From Ignavibacteriaceae bacterium (GTDB taxonomy: Bacteria > Bacteroidota > Ignavibacteria > Ignavibacteriales > Ignavibacteriaceae), in NCBI GenBank assembly GCA_013388545.1, contig JACAFB010000008.1, positions 62,001-126,000 of the forward strand: 64,000 bases of DNA. The letters run 5' to 3'. The first letter of the stretch is position 1; the number at the start of each line of letters is the position of its first letter. Shown here one piece after another: positions 48,568 through 58,480 of the stretch. Under the pieces are notes generated by a model that worked only from the letters and a program-made list of their open reading frames with translations, did no database searches and was not told the DNA's origin. Both the position numbers and the translations under genes were made by a program.

Positions 48568-50976
48568 TTATTTGAGCAAAATCAGTTTCAGATTTTTGTA
48601 CTGTTGATTGAACCGGATTCTTGCAAAGTAAATTCCCGAACTTGCTTTACTTCCATTACTATTCAAACCATCCCAGGTTACTTCATATGTTCCTGAAGGT
48701 TTTTGTTCATTAATGAGTGTTGCAACTTCCTTACCCAGGATATCATAGATCTTTAACGTAACCAATCCAATATCAGATTTGCCATTTTGCAAATCAGAAG
48801 CAGGGGGAATTGTAAATCTTATTACAGTGCTTGGATTAAATGGATTTGGATAGGCAGATATTTGAAGTTCTGACGGGGGAAAGAAATTCTCATCAACTGA
48901 TGTAACGATATTTACTGATCCCGGCGATGGCTGCATAAAAACCCAGTTTGAAGAACCATCCGGTGATCGTCCGAATGATGTATCAGTGATCTGCTGGCCG
49001 AAAGTAATTGAATCAATAACAGTCAATCCGTCGTTCTCCGTAATTGCTAAAAACTCACCGCTGGCACTCAATTTAAAGTTAGTATGAATTCCTGGTTGAG
49101 TTTCCTGTTCATCACACCAGATTATCAGGTGTGCTGCCGGATCAATAAAAAGATTTGGCTGTGTGAACTGCCATTTGGTTAGGTTGTCACTTTTATCTGT
49201 CAAATATTTTCCTGTCAACAATATTGGTGAAGAGGTTGGATTAAATAATTCTATCCAATCATCAAACTCGCCGTTAGGATCTGGATAAACATTGTCATTG
49301 TCTGCCATGAATTCATTTATCAGAACATTATCAGCCGTTGGATTTTGCGTTTTAATCAAAATTGATTTGCTTCGCGGATAAATTTGTGACTGGTTTTGAT
49401 TGTCGGTAACAAGCACCTTCAGATAGCCGGTTTTACCTGCACCAAATGGGGGAATTACTCCACTCCATCTGTCTGCTTCGTCAACCTTTTGAGTATTGGC
49501 AACCGGAGAAAAATTCATCGGGAAAATCTGAGTTTGCGCACCTTCAGGTGTAAACTGAATTTCGACATTGCTTATTCCTTCATTACTGAAAGCTGATACA
49601 AAAACAAAAATTGAATCAGTTCCTGAAGGATTTTTTGGTTCAAATTCAATTTTGTAGGCGATCGGTTTAGCAGATAAATAAAATAATTGAGATTGAATGG
49701 TTGCGTTTCGGAAATTTACGAACTGTTTAAGCCCATATTTTACGTGCTGATTGCTGTAGCTTGTTTCCGAATATGAATCAAAAAAATCATTGGTTGTAAA
49801 TCCGTAGTCTTTTGTTCGAAAAGTGTCGCTCAGTGCAGCACCGGTGATCATACTTTTAATATTATCAATGCGGGTTGACCAGTGATTTAGTTTATAAACA
49901 TTTTCACTGTAAAATTCTATAAAATGTGTATAAAGATTTCGGTACTGATTATTTGAAATCAATCTTTCAGCTAAAGGTCTGTAACCCGAAACTATTTTGG
50001 GAAAATTATAAGGATCTGCAAAGCCCCAATCTATATTGAACCAGTCAATTCCATAAGTGTTGTCATAATCATATGGGATCAGGTGAAAAATATCCTTCGT
50101 GGGTTCGTGGTATAAATAGTAATTGTTTTTCAATGACCAGTAGTCATCCCATTCTCCGAACAAAATATTCATAGCAAAATACTTTAAGGCTTCATGTACT
50201 TCGATAACAGATTCTATTGAATCGGCAAAACTATTTTCAGGAGTGTTATTCAAAACCTCAATCAATCTAACAAGCTTTGAAAAATCACCTTGTCCCTCGT
50301 TGGTTTTTAGTTCATAAACAGGTCTGCCGTTTTCGTTAAGGTTTTTATAAAGTTGAGGATCACTGCCGATATAAACTAAATCTGCAGGGTAAAGACATTT
50401 CCAGAGGTTTCCCGAATCATCATCATAGTTCTTTGAAAGAAACTCATCATCAATATGTTCAACTGAGATGTAGAGCCCGTAATACTGTCCGTTGATATAA
50501 ACTTTCACATGATTTGCTCTGCTGGCATTTAATCCTATTGTGTTGAAATGATCAAAACAAAGTTTACTACGTATTATCGATGGATCATTATGTTCGCCAT
50601 TCAGGTTCAGCTTATCAACTCCATAAAATTCTCTTCCCGGAATAAATGTATTGAATGAAACCTTAAACGATTTTTTCTGAGAATACCGGGAAGTATTTCC
50701 GCGCAGCCTGAAACCGATAGAATCAACTGTTTCATCAATCCAGTTATTCTGAAATCTGAAAACCGCGTAATGCTCAATCTCGCTTTCAACGTTTTGATAA
50801 ATCCAGTCCAGTGTGTCGGGGTGAATGGTTATATCTACTCTCGCTAAATGGCTGTCGTCATAGAGTTTCCAGCTTTCATCCTGCTGTGCGAAAAAGGGAT
50901 AGAAGTTTGAGAGTGAGATTAAGAGAATGAAGGAGAGATAAACGGTTTTAAAATTATCAGGAATATTCATTTTCAA
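48568..50976 (-). CDS. Secreted CotH-kinase/lamin-tail protein with T9SS sorting domain
   Basis: 802 residues, signal peptide about 1-30. Residues about 45-420 resemble the CotH protein-kinase family (GFRLRGNTSRYSQKKSFKVS, VKVYINGQYYGLYISVEHID, LIPYDYDNTYGIDWFN). Around 555-680 is a lamin-tail domain (LINEFMADNDNVYPDPNGEF, DDWIELFNPT). The last 90 residues are a type A sorting domain (AYPNPFNPSTVIRFTIP). The loop after IP is 16 residues long, encoded partly by a hairpin repeat. Exported to the surface; target unknown. Confidence 0.88.
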   Translation of the reverse strand: MKMNIPDNFKTVYLSFILLISLSNFYPFFAQQDESWKLYDDSHLARVDITIHPDTLDWIYQNVESEIEHYAVFRFQNNWIDETVDSIGFRLRGNTSRYSQKKSFKVSFNTFIPGREFYGVDKLNLNGEHNDPSIIRSKLCFDHFNTIGLNASRANHVKVYINGQYYGLYISVEHIDDEFLSKNYDDDSGNLWKCLYPADLVYIGSDPQLYKNLNENGRPVYELKTNEGQGDFSKLVRLIEVLNNTPENSFADSIESVIEVHEALKYFAMNILFGEWDDYWSLKNNYYLYHEPTKDIFHLIPYDYDNTYGIDWFNIDWGFADPYNFPKIVSGYRPLAERLISNNQYRNLYTHFIEFYSENVYKLNHWSTRIDNIKSMITGAALSDTFRTKDYGFTTNDFFDSYSETSYSNQHVKYGLKQFVNFRNATIQSQLFYLSAKPIAYKIEFEPKNPSGTDSIFVFVSAFSNEGISNVEIQFTPEGAQTQIFPMNFSPVANTQKVDEADRWSGVIPPFGAGKTGYLKVLVTDNQNQSQIYPRSKSILIKTQNPTADNVLINEFMADNDNVYPDPNGEFDDWIELFNPTSSPILLTGKYLTDKSDNLTKWQFTQPNLFIDPAAHLIIWCDEQETQPGIHTNFKLSASGEFLAITENDGLTVIDSITFGQQITDTSFGRSPDGSSNWVFMQPSPGSVNIVTSVDENFFPPSELQISAYPNPFNPSTVIRFTIPPASDLQNGKSDIGLVTLKIYDILGKEVATLINEQKPSGTYEVTWDGLNSNGSKASSGIYFARIRFNQQYKNLKLILLK
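48776..48795. repeat. Hairpin repeat inside the CotH-protein sorting domain
   Basis: GATTTGC-CATTTT-GCAAATC, a perfect seven-pair palindrome within coding sequence, encoding part of SDLQNGKSD. It is at the same place in the sorting domain as the unrelated hairpin repeat in the carboxypeptidase. Confidence 0.6.
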
Positions 50977-51075
50977 TCCGTGTTTTAATCTTTAAATGCT
51001 CCACAAAGTTCTGTAAAAGATTGCTAAATTACTATCACAAAAAATTTTATTTCGATAAAATCAAAGAGAATAAAA

Positions 51076-52539
51076 ATGAAAATTTTATTAATTCTGATCA
51101 TATCTGTTTTTTCGGTATTTGCTCAAAACAATTTACACTTTGAGGATTATTTTCTCGATGAAACCCTGAGAATCGATTATTATCACATCGGTGATTCTAA
51201 ATCTGAGATGATTACTATCGACAAACTTTTTCGCTACGGGAGCTGGGCTGGACGCTTGGTTCATCTTGTTGACAAGTTGAACAACGGCAAATACTATGTA
51301 AAAATCTATGATGCTGCATCCGGAAAATTAATTTATTCCAAAGGATTTGACACACTTTTCGGAGAATATGCTTCAAGCGATGATGGGGTGAATGGAATTA
51401 CAAAAAGTTTTCATGAATCAGCAATCATTCCTTTCCCAAAGAATAAAATAATTTTTTCACTTGAAAAACGTGATATTAACCAGGTCCTTAATGAAATATT
51501 CCGCACTGAAATTGATCCGACAAGCATTTTCATAATTAAAGATAAAATTATTGATGCAACTGTTGAAATTCTGAAACCTGTACTCAACGGCGATCCGCAT
51601 AAAAAAGTAGATATAGCAATTCTTGCTGAAGGTTATTCGAAAGATGAAAAAGTTAAATTCGAAAAAGATCTTAACCGTTTTATTGAATACTTTTTTGAAC
51701 AAGAACCTTACAAATCGCAAAAAAGCGATTTCAACATTTATGGAATCTTCAAACCATCTGAACAATCTGGAACTGATTTACCAGGTGCAGATATTTTTGT
51801 AAATACTGTGTTGAGCACTACTTTTTGGACACTCGGCTCTGAAAGATACCTTATGACAGAAGATAACAAATCAATGCGGGATCTTGCTTCTTTTGTGCCT
51901 TATGATGCAATTTATATTCAGGTTAATCATCCACGTTACGGCGGCGGCGGAATTTATAATCAATATTGCACCTACACTACTGATAACCAATTTGCAAAGT
52001 ATTTATTCACACACGAGTTCGGCCATTCTTTTACAGGGCTGGCTGATGAGTATTACACTTCAGATGTTGCGTATAATGATTTATTCAAACCAACTGTTGA
52101 ACCTGTTGAACCAAACATTACAGCTTTACTTGATCCAAATAATGTTAAATGGAAAAAGTATCTAAGCAATGGAATTGAAATTCCAACACCCTGGGAAAAG
52201 GAAGAATTTGACAGATTCAGTTACGAATGGCTTAAGGAAAGAAACAGGCTAAACAGCTACATCGCAGAATTAAAACGAAACCGTGCACCCGAAGAGCAAA
52301 TTAAAACTGCTGAAGAAGAATATGCAATTAAAGATAAAAAGCAGTCAGAGAAAGTTGATAAATATTTAATGAGTAGTAAATACTGGAACAAAGTCGGAGC
52401 GTTTGAAGGAGCGGGATACTTGCCAAAAGGACTTTACAGGCCAATGCTTGATTGCATAATGTTTTCTAAAGGCGATAAACCCTTTTGCAAAGTTTGTGAA
52501 GAAGCGATAAAAGAGGTAATTAAAAGTTACACTGAATAA
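51076..52539 (+). CDS. Secreted M64-family metallopeptidase
   Basis: 487 residues, signal peptide about 1-16 (ending VFAQ). Zinc motif HEFGH is at 313-317 and continues SFTGLADEY, with Asp324 as the likely third ligand; KVDIAILAEGYSKDEKVKFE is the family block upstream. M64 peptidases include IgA-cleaving enzymes, but the substrate here is unknown. No T9SS sorting domain, so it may stay in the periplasm. Divergent from the CotH-type gene. Confidence 0.9.
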   Translation: MKILLILIISVFSVFAQNNLHFEDYFLDETLRIDYYHIGDSKSEMITIDKLFRYGSWAGRLVHLVDKLNNGKYYVKIYDAASGKLIYSKGFDTLFGEYASSDDGVNGITKSFHESAIIPFPKNKIIFSLEKRDINQVLNEIFRTEIDPTSIFIIKDKIIDATVEILKPVLNGDPHKKVDIAILAEGYSKDEKVKFEKDLNRFIEYFFEQEPYKSQKSDFNIYGIFKPSEQSGTDLPGADIFVNTVLSTTFWTLGSERYLMTEDNKSMRDLASFVPYDAIYIQVNHPRYGGGGIYNQYCTYTTDNQFAKYLFTHEFGHSFTGLADEYYTSDVAYNDLFKPTVEPVEPNITALLDPNNVKWKKYLSNGIEIPTPWEKEEFDRFSYEWLKERNRLNSYIAELKRNRAPEEQIKTAEEEYAIKDKKQSEKVDKYLMSSKYWNKVGAFEGAGYLPKGLYRPMLDCIMFSKGDKPFCKVCEEAIKEVIKSYTE

Positions 52540-52956
52540 ATTTCTTTGAGTCTTTTTTCCAAAAGCTGGCTGCATCCAAATCGGAAATCCTTCGAAGTAT
52601 AAACTGATGTATCCGTTGGAAGTTGAATTCTAACTCTAAAATTACCATGAAAAAATTGTGGAATAATTTCTTTACCTGAATCCGGATATCATCTTACGGT
52701 TGCTTAACTATCGCAGCTCAAAATTAGCTGCCGGGAATTAGTTAATTCATCAATAAAATTGAAAGTAGCTTTGAAGGCCATTGCACGAGCAATTAATAAT
52801 GCGAATAAAAAATTATGATCGTTTTCAATTTTACATCTATTCTCTTAATAATTGAGTTAAATAATATTCAATGAAGTAAACTGACAAATTCAAGTGTTTC
52901 TGATATTATCTTTAATTTTGGGAAGTAAAAATTGAAACTTGAAAGCTTTATTAACA
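52540..52956. other. Intergenic region upstream of AMP nucleosidase
   Basis: About 417 bases with no clear gene. On the minus strand a frame from 52688 down to 52527 is open for 53 codons but has no start, and encodes a segment (FFHGNFRVRIQLPTDTSVY) I cannot assign; it may be the end of a dead gene. No promoter or riboswitch recognised. Confidence 0.5.
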
Positions 52957-53730
52957 ATGAAAACAAAACTTGACATAGCAAAAAACTGGCTTCCGCGATA
53001 CACAGGAACCAGGATCGATGAGTTTGGTGATTATATGCTGCTTACAAACTTTCAGAATTACGTTGAGAAATTTTCTTGCAGGTTTAATTGTGATATCAAA
53101 GGAATTGGCAGACCGATGCAAACCGCAACAAATTCAGGCGGTTTATCGATTATTAATTTTGGAATTGGATCGGCTAATGCCGCCACTATCATGGACCTGC
53201 TTGTTGCACGCTCTCCAAAAGCTGTTTTATTTCTTGGCAAATGCGGTGGACTAAAACGTTCTACTGAAATCGGGCATTTTATTCTTCCAACTGCTGCAAT
53301 AAGAGGAGAAGGAACAAGCGATGATTATAAACCCAAAGAGGTTCCTGCGTTACCATCTTTTAAGCTTCATAAATTTGTTTCCGGAAAGATTGTGGAGCGC
53401 GGACTTGAGTACCGCACAGGTGTTGTTTACTCGACAAACCGGAGGGTTTGGGAGTGGGATGATAATTTTAAAAAATATCTTAAAACTCTTTCTACAATAG
53501 CAATTGATATGGAAACAGCTACATTGTTTATAGTCGGATTAGTCAATGAAATTCCGCGCGGGGCACTTCTTCTCGTTTCCGATATTCCAATGATTCCTGA
53601 AGGTGTAAAAACAGAAGAATCAGATAAAGTTGTTACTGAAAAATATTCCGATCTCCATCTTGAAATTGGTATTGAAGCAATGACAGAAATTGAATTAAAG
53701 GGCGAAAAGATAAAGCACTTCACTTATTGA
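52957..53730 (+). CDS. amn: AMP nucleosidase
   Basis: 257 residues from ATG 52957 (MKTKLDIAKNWLPRYTG); an in-frame TTG at 52939 adds six residues. Splits AMP into adenine and ribose 5-phosphate. NFGIGSANAATIMDLLVARS and FLGKCGGLKRSTEIGHFILP are the nucleoside-phosphorylase-fold pocket; DMETATLFIVG holds the usual Met-Glu pair for ribose binding. It is the short form without the N-terminal regulatory domain of E. coli Amn. Its stop overlaps the convergent PAP2 gene by seven bases. Confidence 0.9.
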   Translation: MKTKLDIAKNWLPRYTGTRIDEFGDYMLLTNFQNYVEKFSCRFNCDIKGIGRPMQTATNSGGLSIINFGIGSANAATIMDLLVARSPKAVLFLGKCGGLKRSTEIGHFILPTAAIRGEGTSDDYKPKEVPALPSFKLHKFVSGKIVERGLEYRTGVVYSTNRRVWEWDDNFKKYLKTLSTIAIDMETATLFIVGLVNEIPRGALLLVSDIPMIPEGVKTEESDKVVTEKYSDLHLEIGIEAMTEIELKGEKIKHFTY

Positions 53731-54434
53731 GGAGGGTGATTTTCTTTAATTTTTTCAATTTCAAATTGTGATCTCAGATTCTTTGTAAGTATGTGAACTA
53801 TAGATGTTAAACCAATCCAGAAACCTCCTGCTGCCCATCCTGCAATAATTTCAAAAATATTGTGTGCACCGACAAAAATCCGGCTTAAACCAATAACGAA
53901 TGAAATTATTAATGCAGAGATAATACAAAATTTTTCGGTTCTGATATGACGTGAATGCTCAAAGATAAGGTTTAGGATTGTTAAGTAAACTATAAGAGAC
54001 ATCATCGAGTGCCCGCTTGGAAAACTCATTTCTTTTTCCTGGAACAAAAGATTGATCACATTAAAAAAAGCACCCGAGTAAATATATTTCAGAAGAAGCA
54101 AAAACAATCCGCCGGCAATAGAGATAACCAGAAGTCTGAAAAGTTTTTCATACTTTTTTTTCAATAAAAAATAACAGCTAATAATTATAACGAGAGAAGA
54201 AGTTATCGTAAAACCACCCAGTGCCGAAAAATCATTCATTATCTGGACAAACCAACCGGGGCCATATGTACCTGACCAGGTGTCAGTTTTTCCTAATGAA
54301 TTCAGAAGAAAATTTTCTATCGAATTATTGATTTCTGTCGTTGATAAGCTATAAGCAGCGAAGAAAAAAACAAATGAGATTGCTGCTATTACGGAGTATT
54401 TTAACAGACGTCGTTTATGGTGGTCGGGTATCAC
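53724..54434 (-). CDS. PAP2-family membrane phosphatase with altered motifs
   Basis: 236 residues, about six membrane helices. The PAP2 signature SFPSGHS has Ser140-Gly141-His142, and the third motif is S184-R185...H191...E195, where the family normally has Asp in place of Glu195. The first motif (Lys, six residues, Arg-Pro) reads K116 with FF instead of RP. The catalytic histidines are present, so it may be active on a lipid pyrophosphate, but the altered positions leave this uncertain. Confidence 0.85.
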   Translation of the reverse strand: MIPDHHKRRLLKYSVIAAISFVFFFAAYSLSTTEINNSIENFLLNSLGKTDTWSGTYGPGWFVQIMNDFSALGGFTITSSLVIIISCYFLLKKKYEKLFRLLVISIAGGLFLLLLKYIYSGAFFNVINLLFQEKEMSFPSGHSMMSLIVYLTILNLIFEHSRHIRTEKFCIISALIISFVIGLSRIFVGAHNIFEIIAGWAAGGFWIGLTSIVHILTKNLRSQFEIEKIKENHPPQ

Positions 54435-54628
54435 AATTATTCCTTTTTTATTTTTTTCCTTAATAAGATAACTTATCCTGAGAAATATATAAAGCTGATG
54501 AATGACGATTTTAACTTTATAAAAATATTTAAGTCAAAATAGTGCTATAATTTTGAAATCCGGGCTTCTAAAGATTGGTAAAAAATTATTATGGATTTTA
54601 GGTTTGATTTTTGATACCTTTTTGCGGA

Positions 54629-56722
54629 ATGAAATTATTACATTTCAAAATATCGTCCTTTCTGTCATCAATAACATATAGTTTTGTTGTACTTGTTATT
54701 ACTCAGGGTATTATCCAGGCTCAACCAGATCTTAAAGATGATGATGCATCGAATTTTTCGGCTGATATTATGAGGGCTAAATCTGAATCAGAAATTCCGA
54801 CGGCTGAAGCAAAGAGTCTTTTTAATCTTGCTCAAGAAAATATTTCATTAAATACAGTTCACAGCAGAAAGTTAGCAAGGGAATACTTGCAAAAAGCTAT
54901 TCTACTTGAACCCGAAAACATTGAATTCAGATTATGTTATGCTTCGTTGCTCGAAAAATATTTTCCGGTCAGCGCTTATTCAGAGTACGAAAATATTCTC
55001 CAGATTGACTCAACCTGCATAGAAGCAATTTATAAACTTGCATTACGTTCAGAGTCAGAATTTAATGAATGGAAGTTCAGTCAAAAAAAATTTGATGATG
55101 GAATTTACTTTGACTTGTCGGACGAAGCTTTATCTGATTTCCGGAAGGCGGAATATTATTATAAAAAAATAATATCCTACCAGCCGCTGCATTACGATGC
55201 TTTAATGCATTTAAGCTTTTTATATGAAGACAGCAATGTTCCTGAAAAAAGTATTCCATTGCTTGAAACTCTTTTGAAGGCATTCCCGGATGATAAAGAT
55301 GTTCATCTTTATCTGGGATTGTTGTATTACAAAGACAATCAGATTCAAAAAGCTCATAAAGAATTTCAGGAAGCCTTAATACTTATGCAGCCTGAAGAAA
55401 GAAAAGATTTTACTTACAACACGGTCATAGAGCTTCTTTCCCCGGTTCTTTCCGAAAAGATTAAAAACTTTTCACAGCCCGAACTTGAAAACCTCATTTC
55501 AAGTTTCTGGAAGCTGAACGAACCATTATTTCTTACTGAGTATAATGAGCGTTTACTGGAGCATTATTCCAGAGTTGCTTACGCAAACCTGAGATATTCC
55601 GTTCCTGCGGAAAATAAACAGGGCTGGAAAACAGACCGCGGAGAAATGCACATAAGATATGGTGATCCGCATAAAATAGTCAGGCTTCGGCCTGGAGTAG
55701 ATTGGAGCGTTGTTAAACTTAAAACTGAAATTTGGCACTATGAGGAATTTACATTGGGATTCGTTGATAAGTTCTCTACAAATAAATATGCATTCAGCAG
55801 TCCTCCTAAATTCAATGAAAGGTATCAGTCACAGTTTGGAGATGACACATTCTTTTTTGTTGAAAGCCTGAGAAAAATTTCACCACAGAAATATGAGCCG
55901 GTATTTGAAGGTCCGCCGCTTGATATTCCCGTTGACGTTACACAATTCTTAAGTTTATCGGCGAATAATAAAACTGATGTTTATTTTTCGTATAAATTAG
56001 AACATTCGGATTCACAAGAATGCGTTCAGTATCAATCGGGAATTTTTTTCTTTGATCTGTTTATGAACCCGATTTATCAAAAGAAAAATGACTTTAAATT
56101 TTCAGCCGGGGATTTCAATGATGGTCGCGAGAAAAACTCTTTGGTTAAATCAAGCCTGATGACCGTTAAACCAGATTCGGGAAATATCTCTTTTGAAATT
56201 CTGCGAACAGATGATGGCGCAGCATTCAGCAATCAGGGAAGATTCAAAGTACGGAAGTTTAATCGTGATGTACTTGAAATGAGCGATATTGTTCTGGCTG
56301 AAACTGTTGAATCTGCTGATCCTGACCAGCTCCCAATTATCAGGGAAAATTTAGGAATAAAACCCAATCCGGAATTAAGTTTTTCATCCACTGTTCCTCT
56401 TTTTATCTACTATGAAACTTATAATCTTGAACTTGGCGATGATGGAATGAACAACATTGAACAAACTATTCTTCTCAAACGTTCTGAAGATGAAACAGGC
56501 GGTGATGACTTAATTGCACCGATTATTAAAATGTTCCAAACAGATGAAAAACAGATTGCCCTGATTTCTAACTTTCAGACGAGAGAAAGGAATCCACAAA
56601 TTTATTTTCAACTTGATATGAATGGATATCAATCGGGGAAATATGAACTTGAAATTAAGATCAAGGATTTATTTTCCGGCAATGAAGTATTCAGGAAAAA
56701 AGAATTTTTCTGGAATCAATGA
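54629..56722 (+). CDS. GWxTD-domain secreted protein with TPR-like repeats
   Basis: 697 residues from ATG 54629; an in-frame TTG at 54611 would put a charged tail before the signal peptide. The signal peptide is at about 1-32 (ending IIQAQ). Residues about 55-240 are helical TPR-like repeats (SLFNLAQ, RLCYASLLEKY, VHLYLGLLYYKDNQIQKAHK). The defining motif is GWKTD at 332-336, followed by RGEMHIRYGDPHK. GWxTD proteins are common in Bacteroidota and Acidobacteriota and lack a proven function. Five bases before the TonB-like gene, likely an operon. Confidence 0.88.
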   Translation: MKLLHFKISSFLSSITYSFVVLVITQGIIQAQPDLKDDDASNFSADIMRAKSESEIPTAEAKSLFNLAQENISLNTVHSRKLAREYLQKAILLEPENIEFRLCYASLLEKYFPVSAYSEYENILQIDSTCIEAIYKLALRSESEFNEWKFSQKKFDDGIYFDLSDEALSDFRKAEYYYKKIISYQPLHYDALMHLSFLYEDSNVPEKSIPLLETLLKAFPDDKDVHLYLGLLYYKDNQIQKAHKEFQEALILMQPEERKDFTYNTVIELLSPVLSEKIKNFSQPELENLISSFWKLNEPLFLTEYNERLLEHYSRVAYANLRYSVPAENKQGWKTDRGEMHIRYGDPHKIVRLRPGVDWSVVKLKTEIWHYEEFTLGFVDKFSTNKYAFSSPPKFNERYQSQFGDDTFFFVESLRKISPQKYEPVFEGPPLDIPVDVTQFLSLSANNKTDVYFSYKLEHSDSQECVQYQSGIFFFDLFMNPIYQKKNDFKFSAGDFNDGREKNSLVKSSLMTVKPDSGNISFEILRTDDGAAFSNQGRFKVRKFNRDVLEMSDIVLAETVESADPDQLPIIRENLGIKPNPELSFSSTVPLFIYYETYNLELGDDGMNNIEQTILLKRSEDETGGDDLIAPIIKMFQTDEKQIALISNFQTRERNPQIYFQLDMNGYQSGKYELEIKIKDLFSGNEVFRKKEFFWNQ

Positions 56723-56726
56723 AAAA

Positions 56727-57371
56727 ATGATTAAAGAATTTCAGCATAATAATTATAAAAGGAACTATCAGATTGCACTGATATTTAGTATTTCAGCCCT
56801 TCTGATTTTATTTGTTTTATTTCCTCGTGTGCAATACGAAAAAAAAACCTTTGAAGAAGTCGTATTTGATGTTGTGGAATTAAATCCGGAAAAAATTCCG
56901 CAGATAATTCATAAAGAACCTGTTTTTATGCCTTCAAATGAAGTTCAAAAAGTTACAGGTGAAACGGAGAAGCAATTACAGATTACTTCTGAAAATTTAA
57001 CAAATGATGCCAATTACACAGCAGATATTCATTCCCTGGGAAATGAAGATAGAAATATTTCGATTGGATTGACTTCTCTGGCTTCTACCGAAGAGAGTAA
57101 TCCGAATAGTATCATTGATCTCGATTATTCCCCGAAGCAGATTTTAGAAGTACTTCCTCAGCAAACTGAAGACGAAGGTGAGATAAAGCTTTTATTGAGA
57201 ATTGGAAAAGACGGAAAAGTTAAAGATCATGTGGTTGTTCTGAATACAACAGAAAACAGCACATCATTAAAGAATGTACTTGAAGCTGTTTACAATTCAC
57301 GCTGGCAGCCGGTTAGTTTAAATGGTAATCTGAAAGAGTACAGGATTATAAAATCATATCAGTTCAGGTAA
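56727..57371 (+). CDS. TonB-like energy-transducer protein
   Basis: 214 residues from ATG 56727, directly after the GWxTD stop; the frame is open further upstream but that part lies inside the previous gene. One membrane helix at about 16-33, a long polar periplasmic linker, and a C-terminal TonB fold (GEIKLLLRIGKDGKVKDHVV ... NSRWQPV). The usual proline-rich rod is weak. Probably works with the GWxTD protein or an outer-membrane receptor. No ExbB/ExbD genes nearby. Stop is adjacent to the convergent YitT gene. Confidence 0.8.
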   Translation: MIKEFQHNNYKRNYQIALIFSISALLILFVLFPRVQYEKKTFEEVVFDVVELNPEKIPQIIHKEPVFMPSNEVQKVTGETEKQLQITSENLTNDANYTADIHSLGNEDRNISIGLTSLASTEESNPNSIIDLDYSPKQILEVLPQQTEDEGEIKLLLRIGKDGKVKDHVVVLNTTENSTSLKNVLEAVYNSRWQPVSLNGNLKEYRIIKSYQFR

Positions 57372-58307
57372 TCATATTCTTCGCCTGAAACCTTCTCCTA
57401 ACACTTCATGTACGTTGTGAACAGTAACAAAAGCTGTAGGATCAATTTTTTTAATCATATTTGAAAGTAAGCTTAACTCTCTAAGGGTTACTACTGTTAT
57501 TAAAATTTCTCTTTCAACATTTTTATACAAACCACGGGCTTTGATTGCGGTGGCGCCGCGGCTTAAATCTTTCATTATCACGTTTGCAATCTCATCATTT
57601 TTATCCGAAATGATATAAGCCGCTCTTGCATAATCAAATCCATCGATTATCGCATCAACAAGCCTGCTTGAAACTATTAAAAGGAATAGAGCATAAAAAG
57701 TCAGAGACAAAGACGGACGATCAGGTGATAGGTCTTTGATTTCAATAATAAATCCTGCAAGTGCAATTACAAAAAAGTCTATTAGCATAATTGCCATACC
57801 GGGTTTGAAGCCGTATCTTTTTTGCATAATCGCTGCAACAATATCAGAACCGCCAGTTGAACCGCGAAACTTGAAAATAAGTCCGAGTCCGATTCCCAGC
57901 AGCACTGAACCAATCAGTACCATAAAGAGGAAATCGTTTCGAAATAAGTCCTGTACTGTTTGAGTCTCCTGCAGTTTTACCATTCCAAGCCCCGGAATAT
58001 CACCGCGGAAAAAGTCTATAAAAAACGAATTCAAAGTAAATCCGTAAAACGTTCTTGCACCAAACTGTTTTCCTAGTTCCTTAAAGCCCCAGATGTAAAG
58101 GGGAATGTTCAGAGTCCAGATTAGAATACCAACCGGAATTTTATTATTAGATAAATAATGAATAGCCATTGAAAGTCCACTTACTCCGCCGGGTACAACT
58201 TTAGCATCAACCAGAAAAACTCCAATTCCCAAAGCCATAACAGCCGCTCCAATTGTAATAAGGAAATAATCCAAAACCGGTCGTTCTTTAAAATTCCTGA
58301 TTTTCAT
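57372..58307 (-). CDS. YitT-family membrane protein (DUF161/DUF2179)
   Basis: 311 residues. Five or six membrane helices in the first 210 residues (IGAAVMALGIGVFLVDAKVV, GGVSGLSMAIHYL), then a cytoplasmic DUF2179 domain (EREILITVVTLRELSLLSNM, IKKIDPTAFVTVHNVHEVLG). The family is widespread and unassigned, possibly a transporter. ATG at 58307; ends at the same junction as the TonB-like gene. Confidence 0.9.
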   Translation of the reverse strand: MKIRNFKERPVLDYFLITIGAAVMALGIGVFLVDAKVVPGGVSGLSMAIHYLSNNKIPVGILIWTLNIPLYIWGFKELGKQFGARTFYGFTLNSFFIDFFRGDIPGLGMVKLQETQTVQDLFRNDFLFMVLIGSVLLGIGLGLIFKFRGSTGGSDIVAAIMQKRYGFKPGMAIMLIDFFVIALAGFIIEIKDLSPDRPSLSLTFYALFLLIVSSRLVDAIIDGFDYARAAYIISDKNDEIANVIMKDLSRGATAIKARGLYKNVEREILITVVTLRELSLLSNMIKKIDPTAFVTVHNVHEVLGEGFRRRI

Positions 58308-58480
58308 ATTGAGTCCTTTAATTATTGCTTTAGAAATATTTTTCTTTTAACAAAAATAATTATAATCAATCCTGCTTAAGAAATAGTTTGAAAAGTATTC
58401 TTTTATAAAAGGAACAAAAACTTGATTAATTTTGTAACAAAGGTCAGAATTAAAAAAAATTATTTTATACGGGAGTCGGT

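Noticed and set aside
52527-52688. Minus-strand open frame of 53 codons after the M64 peptidase gene
   Set aside because: It has no start codon and no identifiable family; possibly the tail of a dead gene, but too little to call.
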